A model generated the notes under the pieces. That model was not told the DNA's origin. It saw only the letters and a program-made list of their open reading frames with translations, and ran no database searches. Of a stretch of 45,880 nucleotides of DNA, positions 26,397 to 35,270 are shown piece by piece. The stretch comes from an uncultured bacterium (GTDB lineage: Bacteria > Planctomycetota > Phycisphaerae > Phycisphaerales > SM1A02). The DNA lies in the NCBI GenBank assembly GCA_903891095.1, contig CAITDI010000093.1:1-45880 (forward strand), read 5' to 3'. Position numbers and translations under genes: made by a program. Position 1 is the stretch's first letter, and each line of letters begins with the position of its first letter.

Positions 26397-27587
26397 TCAG
26401 TTCCCTACGGCCGCGGATGTCGACGACCGCAGGCGGGCAATGGCCTCGATTACGCGGCGGGCGGCTTCGTCGCACTCGGCTTCGGTGGTGTCGCGCGAGA
26501 GGCTGAAGCGGATCGAACCGTGCGCGACTTCGGGCGCGATGCCCATCGCAAGCAGCACTGGCGACGGATCGAGCGATCCCGACGAGCACGCGGCGCCGGC
26601 CGATGCGAAGACGCCGCGCTCCGAGAGCAGCAGCAGGATCGCTTCTGCCTCGAGGCGCGTGAAGCCGATGTTGGTGGTGTTCCACAGACGCGGGGCGCCG
26701 GATGCGTGAGCGATCCCGCTGGTCGCGCCGGACACAGCCTGCTCGAATCGGTCGCGGAGCATCGTTCCGCGCGCGACGCCGTCGCCCGCGAGCCACGTCC
26801 GCGCGAGATCCGCCGCGACACCCATGCCTGCGATGGCAGGGGCGTTCTCCGTTCCGCCGCGTCGCTCGCGCTCCTGTGGACCGCCGTAGGTCTGCGGCGT
26901 GATGCGCACGTTGCGGCGCACATAGAGCGCGCCGACTCCCTTCGGCCCGTGGAACTTGTGCGCGGCGAAACTCGCGAGGTCGACTTGCAGCGCCGCGAGA
27001 TCCGTCGGCAGCTTTCCGATCCACTGCGTTGCATCGGTGTGAAAGCGCACGCCGTGCTCGCGGCAGAGCGCGCCCGCGCGCGCGATGTCGGTGATGGCGC
27101 CGGTCTCGTTGTTCGCCCACATGAGGCTCACGAGCGCGATCTCGTTGGCACGCGAGGCGAGCAGAGCGGACAGCGCGTCGAGGTCCGGCGTTCCCGCTGC
27201 AGCGGGGGAGCTTGGGAGCCACACGACCTCGACGCCGCGCTTCTCGAGCTGCTGCGCGAGTTCGCGCACCGCGCTGTGCTCGAAGCGCGACGTGACCAGC
27301 ACGCGCCGCGCGGGCTCGCTTGCTGCGAAGTGCTCGAGCGAGCCACGGATCGCGAGGCTTGCGCCTTCGGTCCCGCCCGAGGTGAACACCAGCTCGCGGT
27401 CCTGGCAGCCGACCAGCCGCGCGACGCTCTCGCGTGCGAGTTCGACGATGCGCTTCGCCTCGCCGCCGGCGCGGTGGACGCTCGATGGGTTCGCCCACGA
27501 ATCGTGCATCGCGCGCGTCATCGCATCGACGACCTCCGGCGCGGGGCGCGTCGTGGCGTTGGAGTCGAGGTAGATGCGCTCCGTCAA
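26397..27587 (-). CDS. iscS: Cysteine desulfurase (NifS/IscS family)
   Basis: 396 residues from a TTG codon with AAGGA ten bases upstream; no ATG or GTG fits, and the frame before it runs into the preceding gene. It removes sulfur from cysteine for Fe-S clusters and thiolated RNAs using PLP. The N-terminus IYLDSNATTRPAPEVV is typical; His104 stacks on PLP, the PLP lysine is Lys211 in SFAAHKFHGPKG, and the catalytic Cys334 sits in GAACSSGSLDPS. The RGGTEN motif is present. No iscU or sufE is adjacent, so whether it serves clusters or tRNA is open. Confidence 0.92.
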   Translation of the reverse strand: MTERIYLDSNATTRPAPEVVDAMTRAMHDSWANPSSVHRAGGEAKRIVELARESVARLVGCQDRELVFTSGGTEGASLAIRGSLEHFAASEPARRVLVTSRFEHSAVRELAQQLEKRGVEVVWLPSSPAAAGTPDLDALSALLASRANEIALVSLMWANNETGAITDIARAGALCREHGVRFHTDATQWIGKLPTDLAALQVDLASFAAHKFHGPKGVGALYVRRNVRITPQTYGGPQERERRGGTENAPAIAGMGVAADLARTWLAGDGVARGTMLRDRFEQAVSGATSGIAHASGAPRLWNTTNIGFTRLEAEAILLLLSERGVFASAGAACSSGSLDPSPVLLAMGIAPEVAHGSIRFSLSRDTTEAECDEAARRVIEAIARLRSSTSAAVGN

Positions 27588-27621
27588 GGGCAGGGCGTCC
27601 TTCGCGTCGGGGATGTGCGCT

Positions 27622-28932
27622 TCATTGGCCGCTGCTGGCGGGCTTCTTGTCAGCCGGCGTCTTCGCCGCGCGTGCGGCGTTGTCCTGCTGGCGCGCGGCG
27701 AGCAGCTGTCGCTGGCGGTCGGCCTCGCGCTGCGCCTCGGCGGCTTCGCGCTGGTGGCAGTCGTTGGTCTTCGCGGGGTCGAAGCCCACGTGGGGCGGCG
27801 TCGTCGCGTCGTTCGCGTGCATGCGACGCATCGCGTCGGTGGACTGCGCCTGATACTGGTTGAGGAGCGACTGCTGGTACGCGTACGCGGTCGCCGCGGG
27901 AACCGGCGTTGCAGGCGTCGCCGCCAGCACCGGCAGCGCCACGGGAGCCGCCATGACCGGCTGAACGGGCTGCACCGGCGCAACGGGCGCGACAGGCGTC
28001 GCCGCGACCACCGATGGCGGAATGCGCGTGACCGGCGTCAGCGGCTGGACCGACTCGGCGGGAACGAAGGTCAGCGTGTCGCTCGTCGCCGGCATGTCGC
28101 CGATGATCGACGGCCCGTACACGGGAAGCTGCCCGCGCACGGCGCGACCGCTGCCCATCAGCGTGCGGCTGTTGACGAAGTTGATCGATGAACCCTGCGT
28201 CGAGATGCCACGCGCTTTGGCGGCGGCGCCAAACACCTGCGTCGCATCCGTGTTCGCGAGGCAGTTGGTTACATCCAGCAAGGTCACATTTCGCGGTGCA
28301 GGGACGCGCGCGGCGAGCACGCCGTCCTGCGTGTGTGCCCACTTGCCCCAGGTTCCGTGCATGTCGCGCGACATGAGCTCCTGCTCGGCGACTTCGAAGT
28401 TGGTCGTGTTGAACACACGCTCCGTCGCGACGAACATCCATGCGAAGGTCGGCTGCGGGCATTCGCTCGACTGCGTCTTCTCCGTGGTGGCGAGGCGCGG
28501 CGCCCAGCCCACGATGCCGTCGGTCGCGCGCCACGAGACGGGCGCGGCGCTCCACTCGCGGCCTGGAACCCAGAGCCATCCGCGGCGCTGGTCGTAGGTC
28601 CATGATCCGTAGTGCTCGGTCGCCCAGCCGAAGGGATACGCGCTGCGCCAGTACGGCGAGCCGTCCTGGGTCACGATCCACTCGCCGACGGAGAACGGCT
28701 GCCACCACGGCTCGACGTCGTGCGGCTGCCAGACCCACCCGAAGGTCGGGTGCGACATCCACACGCCGTAGTTCGCGACCGACTGCATGAGCTGCTGTGC
28801 GGTCAGGGTGTTGGTGACGCCGGTTTCCTGCTGGGCGACAAGTTTGGCCGAGGCCGCCGTCGAGGCGGTGCCGGCCAAGCCGAGTGCGAGTGCGAAGCAT
28901 GCAGCGGTTGCGGTGATGCGAGCCATAGCCAT
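27622..28932 (-). CDS. DUF6600-like Trp-rich secreted protein
   Basis: 436 residues with a signal peptide (MAMARITATAACFALALGLAGTAST). Residues about 50-150 are a tryptophan-rich repeat of the DUF6600 kind: YGVWMSHPTFGWVWQPHDVEPWWQPF, SVGEWIVTQDG, PFGWATEHYGSWTYDQRRGWLWVPGREW, APVSWRATDGIVGWAP. A Pro/Val/Ala linker (PVAPVAPVQPVQPVMAAPVALP) and a charged, coiled-coil-like Gln/Arg/Ala tail follow. It probably acts in the periplasm or cell envelope; function unknown. TACGAT lies eight bases before the ATG. Confidence 0.85.
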   Translation of the reverse strand: MAMARITATAACFALALGLAGTASTAASAKLVAQQETGVTNTLTAQQLMQSVANYGVWMSHPTFGWVWQPHDVEPWWQPFSVGEWIVTQDGSPYWRSAYPFGWATEHYGSWTYDQRRGWLWVPGREWSAAPVSWRATDGIVGWAPRLATTEKTQSSECPQPTFAWMFVATERVFNTTNFEVAEQELMSRDMHGTWGKWAHTQDGVLAARVPAPRNVTLLDVTNCLANTDATQVFGAAAKARGISTQGSSINFVNSRTLMGSGRAVRGQLPVYGPSIIGDMPATSDTLTFVPAESVQPLTPVTRIPPSVVAATPVAPVAPVQPVQPVMAAPVALPVLAATPATPVPAATAYAYQQSLLNQYQAQSTDAMRRMHANDATTPPHVGFDPAKTNDCHQREAAEAQREADRQRQLLAARQQDNAARAAKTPADKKPASSGQ

Positions 28933-28940
28933 AGCGCCGC

Positions 28941-28946
28941 ATCGTA
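28941..28946 (-). promoter_or_regulatory. Predicted -10 hexamer TACGAT (DUF6600-like gene)
   Basis: On the minus strand TACGAT is followed by eight bases and the ATG at 28932. It lies in the 31-base gap after pgi, suggesting transcription separate from pgi. Confidence 0.45.
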
Positions 28947-28963
28947 GCAACGGCTCACTTCGA

Positions 28964-30745
28964 TCAGCGACCGCGCAATGCCCTGTACTTGGCGATCAGC
29001 GCGTTGGTCGAGCTGTCGTGCGCCGTCTTCGCGGGCTTCGCGCCCGAAAGCTCGGGAATGATCCGCTTGGCAAGCACCTTGCCGAGCTCGACGCCCCACT
29101 GGTCGAAGCTGTTCACGCGCCAGATCGAGCCCTGCACGAACACCTTGTGCTCGTAGAGCGCGATGATCCGGCCGAGCATGCGCGGCGAGAGCTTCTCGAT
29201 GAGCATGGTGTTGGTCGGGCGGTTGCCGGTGAACGTGCGGTGCGGCACGAGCCACTCGGGCGTGCCCTCGGCGCGGACTTCGGCGGGCGTCTTGCCAAAC
29301 GCGAGCGCTTCGCCCTGCGCGAAGATGTTCGCGAGCAGGATGTCGTGGTGCTCGCCCGCGGCTTCGGAGCCGACCGCGTGCAGCGGCTGCGCGAACGCGA
29401 TGAGGTCGCACGGCACGGGCGACGTGCCCTGGTGGATCATCTGATAGAAGGCATGCTGGCCGTTGGTGCCGGGTTCGCCCCAGATCACCGGGCTCGTCTG
29501 CCAGCGGCAGGGGCTGCCGTCGAGCTGGACGCGCTTGCCGTTCGACTCCATCTCGAGCTGCTGGAAGTACGCGCTCAGGCGGTGCAGGTACTGGCAGTAG
29601 GGGAGCACGGCGACGGTCTCGCAGCCGAGGAAGTCGCGGTTCCAGATGCCGATCAGCGCGAGGAGATACGGCAGGTTCTTGCGCGCGGGGGCCGTGCGGA
29701 AGTGCTCGTCCATGTCGTGGAAGCCCGCGAGCATCTCGCGGAAGTTGTCGGGCCCGACCGCGACCATCGTCGAGAGGCCGATCGCCGAGTCCATCGAGTA
29801 GCGGCCGCCGACCCAATCCCAGAAGCCGAACATGTTGGCGGTGTCGATGCCGAACTTCGCGACCTCGGCGGCGTTGGTCGACACGGCGACGAAATGCTTG
29901 GCGACCGCCGCGGGATCCTTGAGCTTCTTGAGGCTCCACGCGCGCGCGGTCTGCGCGTTGGTCATCGTCTCGATGGTGGTGAAGGTCTTCGAGCTCACGA
30001 CGAACAGCGTCTCCTCGGGATCGAGGTCGCGCGTCTTCTCGTAGAAGTCCTCGCCGTCGATGTTGGAGACATAGCGGCAGTCGATCGAGCGTTCGGTGAA
30101 GTCCTTGAGCGCCTCGTACGCCATGACGGGGCCGAGGTCGGAGCCGCCGATGCCGATGTTGACGACGGTGCGGATGCGCTTGCCGGTGTGGCCGCGCCAC
30201 GCGCCGCTGCGCACGGCGTTCGCGAACTTCTCCATGCGCGCGAGGACCTCGTGCACATCGGGCACGATGTTCTTGCCGTCGACCTTGATCACGGCGTTCT
30301 TTGGCGCGCGGAGCGCGGTGTGGAGCACGGCGCGGTTCTCGGTGACGTTGATCGCGTCGCCGGCGAACATCGCCTTCATGTGCTTCGCGACGCCGCACTC
30401 GGTGGCGAGGGCGAAGAGCGCGTCCATCGTCGCGCCGTCGATGAGGTTCTTCGAGTAGTCGAGGTGGATGCCGAGGGCTTCGACGGCGAACTTGGTGCCG
30501 CGCGACTTGTCCTTGGCGAAGGCCTTGCGGAGGTCCATCGACTTGCCCGTCATCAAGTTGCCCGTCTTGGACAGGGCGGTGAGCTTCTTCCAGGCCTTGG
30601 TCTTGTCGGGCGCGACGTGCCATGCGGGCACGGTCGGTCCGGCGGCGGACTTGGCGGGGGCGGGCTTCTTGGTCGAGGCCTTCGTGGTCGAGGGCTTCTT
30701 GGTAGACGACTTTTGGGTCGAGGTGGAGTTCTTCTTGGCGGCCAT
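28964..30745 (-). CDS. pgi: Glucose-6-phosphate isomerase with Lys-rich N-terminal tail
   Basis: 593 residues. It interconverts glucose 6-phosphate and fructose 6-phosphate. Family signatures are present: [69 protein letters not shown] and a late [11 protein letters not shown]. The first 35 residues are a Lys/Ser/Thr/Pro/Ala tail resembling eukaryotic-type histone H1 tails and absent from ordinary Pgi. AAAGGAA precedes the ATG at a normal distance, so the tail seems translated. The gene is divergent from tal across 131 bases. Confidence 0.96.
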   Translation of the reverse strand: MAAKKNSTSTQKSSTKKPSTTKASTKKPAPAKSAAGPTVPAWHVAPDKTKAWKKLTALSKTGNLMTGKSMDLRKAFAKDKSRGTKFAVEALGIHLDYSKNLIDGATMDALFALATECGVAKHMKAMFAGDAINVTENRAVLHTALRAPKNAVIKVDGKNIVPDVHEVLARMEKFANAVRSGAWRGHTGKRIRTVVNIGIGGSDLGPVMAYEALKDFTERSIDCRYVSNIDGEDFYEKTRDLDPEETLFVVSSKTFTTIETMTNAQTARAWSLKKLKDPAAVAKHFVAVSTNAAEVAKFGIDTANMFGFWDWVGGRYSMDSAIGLSTMVAVGPDNFREMLAGFHDMDEHFRTAPARKNLPYLLALIGIWNRDFLGCETVAVLPYCQYLHRLSAYFQQLEMESNGKRVQLDGSPCRWQTSPVIWGEPGTNGQHAFYQMIHQGTSPVPCDLIAFAQPLHAVGSEAAGEHHDILLANIFAQGEALAFGKTPAEVRAEGTPEWLVPHRTFTGNRPTNTMLIEKLSPRMLGRIIALYEHKVFVQGSIWRVNSFDQWGVELGKVLAKRIIPELSGAKPAKTAHDSSTNALIAKYRALRGR

Positions 30746-30876
30746 GCTGTTCCTTTGGAAGGGGGATCTTCATCGGCAGATTTGGGCCGCGACGGGCAGG
30801 GGAAGTTGCCTGAGATGCCACGCCCTTGCGCGGTTTGCTCTGTTAGTGTGCCGAAGACCCCTTTGGAAACCTCCGC

Positions 30877-31974
30877 ATGACGAACGCCACGCTCCCCACC
30901 GCCCGTCTCGCCGCCCTTGGTCAGTCGCTCTGGGTCGACAACATCACCCGCACGCTGCTCGATTCGGGGACGCTCGCGCGCTACATCCGCGACCTGTCGG
31001 TGACCGGCCTCACGTCGAACCCGACGATCTTTGAGAAGGCGATCGGCTCGGGCAACGCGTACGACGCGCAGGTGCGCGAGCTTGCCGCGAAGGGTCTGTC
31101 GATCGAGGAGATCTTCTTCGCCTGCGCGATCAGCGACCTGACGCGCGCGGCGGATCTCTTTGCCGACATCCACAAGAAGACCAACCGCATCGACGGCTGG
31201 GTCTCGCTCGAGGTCTCGCCGCTGCTGGCGAACGACACCGCGGGCACCGTCGCGCAGGCGATCGAGCTGCACAAGCGCGCGGGGCGGCCGAACCTGTACA
31301 TCAAGGTCCCGGGCACGCCTGAGGGTTGCCCGGCGATCGAGGAGCTGATCTTCCGCGGCGTGCCGATCAACGTCACGCTGCTCTTCTCGCGCGAGCAGTA
31401 CCTCGCGGCGGCGGAGGCGTACACGCGCGGCATCGAGCGTCGCGTGGCGGCGGGTCTCGATCCGTTCGTGTGCTCGGTCGCGAGCGTGTTTGTCTCGCGC
31501 TGGGACCGCGGCACCGCGAAGACCCTCCCTGCGAACCTGCAGAACACCGTCGGCATCGCCATGGCGGGCCGCGTCTACAAGTCGGTGCTCGACTTCTACG
31601 CGACGCCGCGCTGGAAGGCGCTCATCGCCAAGGGTGCGACGCCGCAGCGCGTGCTCTGGGCGTCGACCGGCACGAAGGATCCCGCGCTCTCGCCGAGCCT
31701 CTACTGCGATGTGCTCGGCGCGCCGAACACGGTGAACACGATTCCCGAGGAGACGCTCCTCGCGGTGGCCGAGAAGGGCAACCCGCAGGGCGCGATGGCG
31801 ACCGACGGCGTGGCCGCCGAGAAGGCGCTTGCCGCGGCGACCGCCGCTGGCGTCGACCTCGCCAAGCTCGCCGACACGCTGCAGATCGAGGGGCGCGACA
31901 GCTTCAACAAGAGCTGGGCGGATCTCCTCGCGAAGATCGGCTCCAAGCGCGAGTCGCTCGCGGCTGCGCGCTGA
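30877..31974 (+). CDS. tal: Transaldolase
   Basis: 365 residues, the longer transaldolase class. It moves a dihydroxyacetone unit between sugar phosphates in the pentose phosphate pathway. Marks: SLWVDNITRTLL, GLTSNPTIFEKAI (residues 44-56) and the Schiff-base lysine Lys143 in NLYIKVPGTPEG. Divergent from pgi, whose product shares a metabolite pool. The start is taken at the ATG of MTNATLPTARLA. Confidence 0.96.
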   Translation: MTNATLPTARLAALGQSLWVDNITRTLLDSGTLARYIRDLSVTGLTSNPTIFEKAIGSGNAYDAQVRELAAKGLSIEEIFFACAISDLTRAADLFADIHKKTNRIDGWVSLEVSPLLANDTAGTVAQAIELHKRAGRPNLYIKVPGTPEGCPAIEELIFRGVPINVTLLFSREQYLAAAEAYTRGIERRVAAGLDPFVCSVASVFVSRWDRGTAKTLPANLQNTVGIAMAGRVYKSVLDFYATPRWKALIAKGATPQRVLWASTGTKDPALSPSLYCDVLGAPNTVNTIPEETLLAVAEKGNPQGAMATDGVAAEKALAAATAAGVDLAKLADTLQIEGRDSFNKSWADLLAKIGSKRESLAAAR

Positions 31975-32022
31975 GCGCACGATCAATCACCGGCACGACA
32001 CATGCAGAAGAACGGATCCGCA

Positions 32023-33294
32023 ATGTCATTCCTGGATGAACTCACCTGGCGCGGGCTGCTGCACCAGACGACCTCGCCTGAGCTCGCGGTGCATCTCGCG
32101 AGCGGTACGCGCGCGGGCTACGCGGGCTTCGATCCGACGTCGGACAGCCTGACCATCGGCAACTTCATGGGCATCAAGCTGCTCGCGCACCTGCAGCGCG
32201 CGGGGCACCGGCCGATCGTCGTGTCGGGCGGCGGCACGGGCCTGATCGGCGATCCGAGCGGCAAGAGCGCGGAGCGTCAGCTGCTCACGCGCGAGCTCGT
32301 CGAGCACAACGCGCGGAGCCAGCAGCGGATCTTCGAGCGATTCCTCGATTTCCGCGGCGTGAACGGCGCGGTCATCCGCAACAACGTCGACTGGCTGAGC
32401 TCGATGTCGTACCTCGACATGCTGCGCGACGTGGGCAAGCACTTCAGCGTGAACCAGATGATCGCGCGCGACTCGGTCGCGTCGCGCCTCGAGGGGCGCG
32501 AGCAGGGCATCAGCTACACCGAGTTCAGCTACATGATCCTGCAGGCGTACGACTTCCTGCATCTCTACCGCAAGGAAGGCTGCTCGATCCAGCTCGGCGG
32601 CAGCGACCAGTTTGGCAACATCGTGTCGGGCATCGATCTGATCCGCCGCGTCGCGCAGGGCGAGAGCTTTGGCGCGACATGCCCGCTCGTGACCACGAGC
32701 GACGGCCAGAAGATCGGCAAGACCGAGAAGGGCGCGATCTGGCTGACCGCCGACAAGACGAGCCCGTACCGCTTCTACCAGTACTGGCTCAACACGACCG
32801 ATGCCGACGCGGTGAAGTTCCTCAAGTGGTTCACGTTCCTCGAGCATGATCCGATCCAGGCGCTGGCGCATTCGCTCGCGCACGAGCCCGGCAAGCGCGA
32901 GGCGCAGAAGACGCTCGCCGCCGAGATGACGCGCATGACGCACGGCGAGACCGAGCTTGCGCGCGCGATCGCGACCAGCGAGGCGATCTTCTCCGGTGAC
33001 GTGAAGAGCCTCGATGCCGCGCAGATCGCGGAGATCGCGGGCGACCTGCCGTCGAGCGGCGTGCCTGCGGGCGCGCTGTCGGCGGGCGTGGGAATCGTGG
33101 ACTTCATCACCGGCACGACGTGCGCGGCGAGCAAGCGCGAGGCGCGCGAGTTCGTGCAGAACGGCGCGGTCAGCGTGAACGGCGAAAAGGTCGGCGCGGA
33201 CTTCGTGGTGAAGAGCGAGCACGTGCTTCCGGGCGGCGTGATTCTCGTTCGCCGCGGCAAGAAGGCGTATCACGCGGTCAAGCTTGAGAACTAG
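32023..33294 (+). CDS. tyrS: Tyrosyl-tRNA synthetase
   Basis: 423 residues from MSFLDELTWRG; an in-frame ATG at 32002 would add seven residues not typical of the family. Class I synthetase: GYAGFDPTSDSLTIGNFMG holds the HIGH-equivalent motif, here TIGN (44-47), with the first histidine replaced by threonine. GGGTGLIGDPSGK, the tyrosine-binding region YMILQAYDFLHLY, LGGSDQFGNI and the KMSKS-equivalent KIGKT (230-234) follow. The C-terminal S4 RNA-binding domain is AREFVQNGAVSVNGEKV. It lies 48 bases after tal. Confidence 0.95.
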   Translation: MSFLDELTWRGLLHQTTSPELAVHLASGTRAGYAGFDPTSDSLTIGNFMGIKLLAHLQRAGHRPIVVSGGGTGLIGDPSGKSAERQLLTRELVEHNARSQQRIFERFLDFRGVNGAVIRNNVDWLSSMSYLDMLRDVGKHFSVNQMIARDSVASRLEGREQGISYTEFSYMILQAYDFLHLYRKEGCSIQLGGSDQFGNIVSGIDLIRRVAQGESFGATCPLVTTSDGQKIGKTEKGAIWLTADKTSPYRFYQYWLNTTDADAVKFLKWFTFLEHDPIQALAHSLAHEPGKREAQKTLAAEMTRMTHGETELARAIATSEAIFSGDVKSLDAAQIAEIAGDLPSSGVPAGALSAGVGIVDFITGTTCAASKREAREFVQNGAVSVNGEKVGADFVVKSEHVLPGGVILVRRGKKAYHAVKLEN

Positions 33295-33325
33295 AGAGGT
33301 TGAGGACGAGAGAGGCCCGTGCGAT

Positions 33326-34402
33326 TCACTTGGCCGTGATCTCGACCTGCACCGTCGGAATCGCCGTCAGCCCGCCGACGCTCACCACGCGCACGCCTGG
33401 CGGCAGCGACCACAACGCGATCGGCTTGCGCACGGAGGTCTGCTCGAAGTCCGCATCACCGAGCGTGACGATGGCGGCCACCGTCGACTTGATCTCTCCG
33501 CGCTCGATGGCGCGCAGCAGGGGCTCGGGGCCGGCGAGCATGACGTTCGCGAGGTACTCGTCGGACTGCGCGAGCCGAACCGCGTGCGACGCGAGCTGCG
33601 TCGGCGACGCCGAGATCTGCACGGGAACCTGCTTGATCGTGAGCGCGCGCTCGGCGCTGTCGAGCGTAAACGCCACGCGCGCCTTGGCGGGCGTGATGCG
33701 CGCACGGCCCGCGATCGCCGCGACGTCGGGCGGCAGCGTGAGCGGGGCCTCGACCTGATGCCGCCGGCCCGGTTCGAGCTGCGCGAGCGTATCGGCGGGG
33801 ACGATCGCATCGACGACGAGCTGGTCGGGAATTCCCGCGAGCTGCTGCGACGGAATCATCACGCGCACGGTCGACGGCTCGATCGCGACCTCGCCGCCCG
33901 CGCGTGCGTTGCCGAAACGCGCGGTGACGCGCGCCTCGCGGGTGACCAGCGTTTCGACCGCGAGGCCCGCCGACGATGGCTGCACCGAATGCACCGCGGC
34001 GCCTGACTCCGAAACCACGGGAAGCTGCGCGAGCATGTCGGCGAGCATCACCTTGTGCGCGCCGCTCTCGTTGGGGACTCCCGCAGTTCCGACCGGGACA
34101 TCGATCGTGCGGCCGTTCATCGCGTCGATCGCCCGATCGACCGCGATCTTCGACCCCGTGAATTGGATGCGCAGCGTGATGGGCTCGGTCGGCTCGACGA
34201 TCTGGCTCTCAGGAGTCGCGGGCACGAAGTGGATCTCGCACGTGACATCCGCCGACTGGCGCGTCTGGCTCGACGCCCACACCCACACCAGCGCGGTGGT
34301 CGCGGTGACCGTGGCGATGGTCAGCAGACGCTCGCGCCAGGTCTCGATGCGCGTTGCCTTGCTCATGACGCCGCTCATGCCGCCGCTCATGCCGCCGCTC
34401 AT
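33326..34402 (-). CDS. ybbR: YbbR domain protein (CdaR-like regulator of CdaA)
   Basis: 358 residues. One N-terminal transmembrane helix (TIATVTATTALVWVWAS, about 29-45) is followed by several YbbR-type beta domains outside the membrane, e.g. ITLRIQFTGSKIAVDRA and VPVQISASPTQLA. CdaR-type proteins bind and modulate CdaA; here the ATG overlaps the cdaA stop by four bases (ATGA), strongly suggesting they work together. The N-terminus is a triple in-frame repeat of MSGG/MSGV, each with its own ATG, before MSKATRIETW at 34366. Confidence 0.85.
   Translation of the reverse strand: MSGGMSGGMSGVMSKATRIETWRERLLTIATVTATTALVWVWASSQTRQSADVTCEIHFVPATPESQIVEPTEPITLRIQFTGSKIAVDRAIDAMNGRTIDVPVGTAGVPNESGAHKVMLADMLAQLPVVSESGAAVHSVQPSSAGLAVETLVTREARVTARFGNARAGGEVAIEPSTVRVMIPSQQLAGIPDQLVVDAIVPADTLAQLEPGRRHQVEAPLTLPPDVAAIAGRARITPAKARVAFTLDSAERALTIKQVPVQISASPTQLASHAVRLAQSDEYLANVMLAGPEPLLRAIERGEIKSTVAAIVTLGDADFEQTSVRKPIALWSLPPGVRVVSVGGLTAIPTVQVEITAK
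34367..34402 (-). repeat. Tandem repeat multiplying the ybbR start codon
   Basis: Three 12-base units of the form ATGAGCGGCGGC/GTC lie head to tail and are followed by ATGAGCAAG, giving four in-frame start codons spaced 12 bases apart. Only the first overlaps the cdaA stop. Confidence 0.9.
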
Positions 34403-35226
34403 AGTTGCAGCGCTCCGTTCGCGCGGCGTTCGGAGGTGAAGCCGACGGGCTGTGCGGAGAGTCGCTGCACGAGTTCTTCGCGCAGTTCGTCCGCGCTGAG
34501 CGGCTCGGACAGGCGGCCGGACTCGGCGATGCGGATGCCGCCGTTCTCCTCGCTCACGACGACGGCGATGCAGTCGTTGTCGGCGGTCACGCCCGCGGCG
34601 GCGCGATGGCGCGCGCCGAGCGTGCTGGGGACGGAGCCTTCCTCTGCGAGCGGAAGCTGGACGCCTGCGCCCCAGACGCGGCCGTTGCGGATCACGACCG
34701 CGAGGTCATGCAGCGGCGAGTTGGGCCAGAAGATGCTCTGCAGCAGCGTGGCCGAGACCTTGGCGTCGAGCTCGGTGCCGCCCTCGAGGTCGCCGACGCC
34801 GACCTGTCGCTCGATCACGACCAGCGCGCCAAAGCGGTTGCGCGACAGGAACTTCGCCGCATCGCTGATCTCCTCGGCGAGGCCCGTCGCCTGCGCACGG
34901 CGCGTGCCGAAGAAGTTCGTGCGTCCCAGCCGGCTCATCGCCGCGCGGAGCTCGGGCTGGAACACGACCACCAGCAGAATCGCCAGCAGGTTGAACACGC
35001 GGTCGAAGAGGAACCGCAGCCGGCTGAAGCCGTCGGTCGCGTCGCCGAACACGCGGATCAGCATGGTGAGCGCGACCGCGACAAGCAGGAATCCCTTGAT
35101 CACGCCCGCGCCGCGCGTGCCGCGGAGGAAGCGGAGGACCCCGTAGACGCACAGCCAGATCACCGCCAGCTCGAGCAAGATCTCGAGGGCGCCGTCCGCG
35201 TGGAAGACGTCAGAAATGGATCCCAT
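34399..35226 (-). CDS. cdaA: Diadenylate cyclase CdaA with variant DGA motif
   Basis: 275 residues, the CdaA (DacA) layout: three transmembrane helices (about residues 16-32, 43-60, 77-91) and then a DAC domain that condenses two ATP into cyclic di-AMP. The RHR motif is intact (LGARHRAAAGVT, 206-208). The DGA motif, normally LHDGAV, reads LHDLAV (Asp174-Leu-Ala), so the glycine is replaced. The catalytic Asp is kept, so activity is possible but untested. The next gene is ybbR, overlapping by four bases. The promoter appears to lie in a palindrome just upstream. Confidence 0.92.
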   Translation of the reverse strand: MGSISDVFHADGALEILLELAVIWLCVYGVLRFLRGTRGAGVIKGFLLVAVALTMLIRVFGDATDGFSRLRFLFDRVFNLLAILLVVVFQPELRAAMSRLGRTNFFGTRRAQATGLAEEISDAAKFLSRNRFGALVVIERQVGVGDLEGGTELDAKVSATLLQSIFWPNSPLHDLAVVIRNGRVWGAGVQLPLAEEGSVPSTLGARHRAAAGVTADNDCIAVVVSEENGGIRIAESGRLSEPLSADELREELVQRLSAQPVGFTSERRANGALQL

Positions 35227-35228
35227 CG

Positions 35229-35270
35229 GAGCCCGCGATCATACGCGGCGCACCGTATGATCGCGGGCTC
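35229..35270. promoter_or_regulatory. Symmetric divergent promoter palindrome between cdaA and the 35271 gene
   Basis: Perfect 17-base inverted repeat at 35229-35245 and 35254-35270 with an eight-base centre, filling nearly all of the 44-base gap. Each arm carries TATGAT pointing outward: plus-strand copy at 35256-35261, nine bases before the ATG at 35271; minus-strand copy at 35238-35243, eleven bases before the cdaA ATG at 35226. No Shine-Dalgarno exists for either gene. It could be a bidirectional promoter, an operator, or both. Confidence 0.65.

Noticed and set aside
28787-30880. Plus-strand open frame of about 697 codons opposite pgi
   Set aside because: Shadow frame; pgi has full family signatures and a ribosome-binding site on the other strand.
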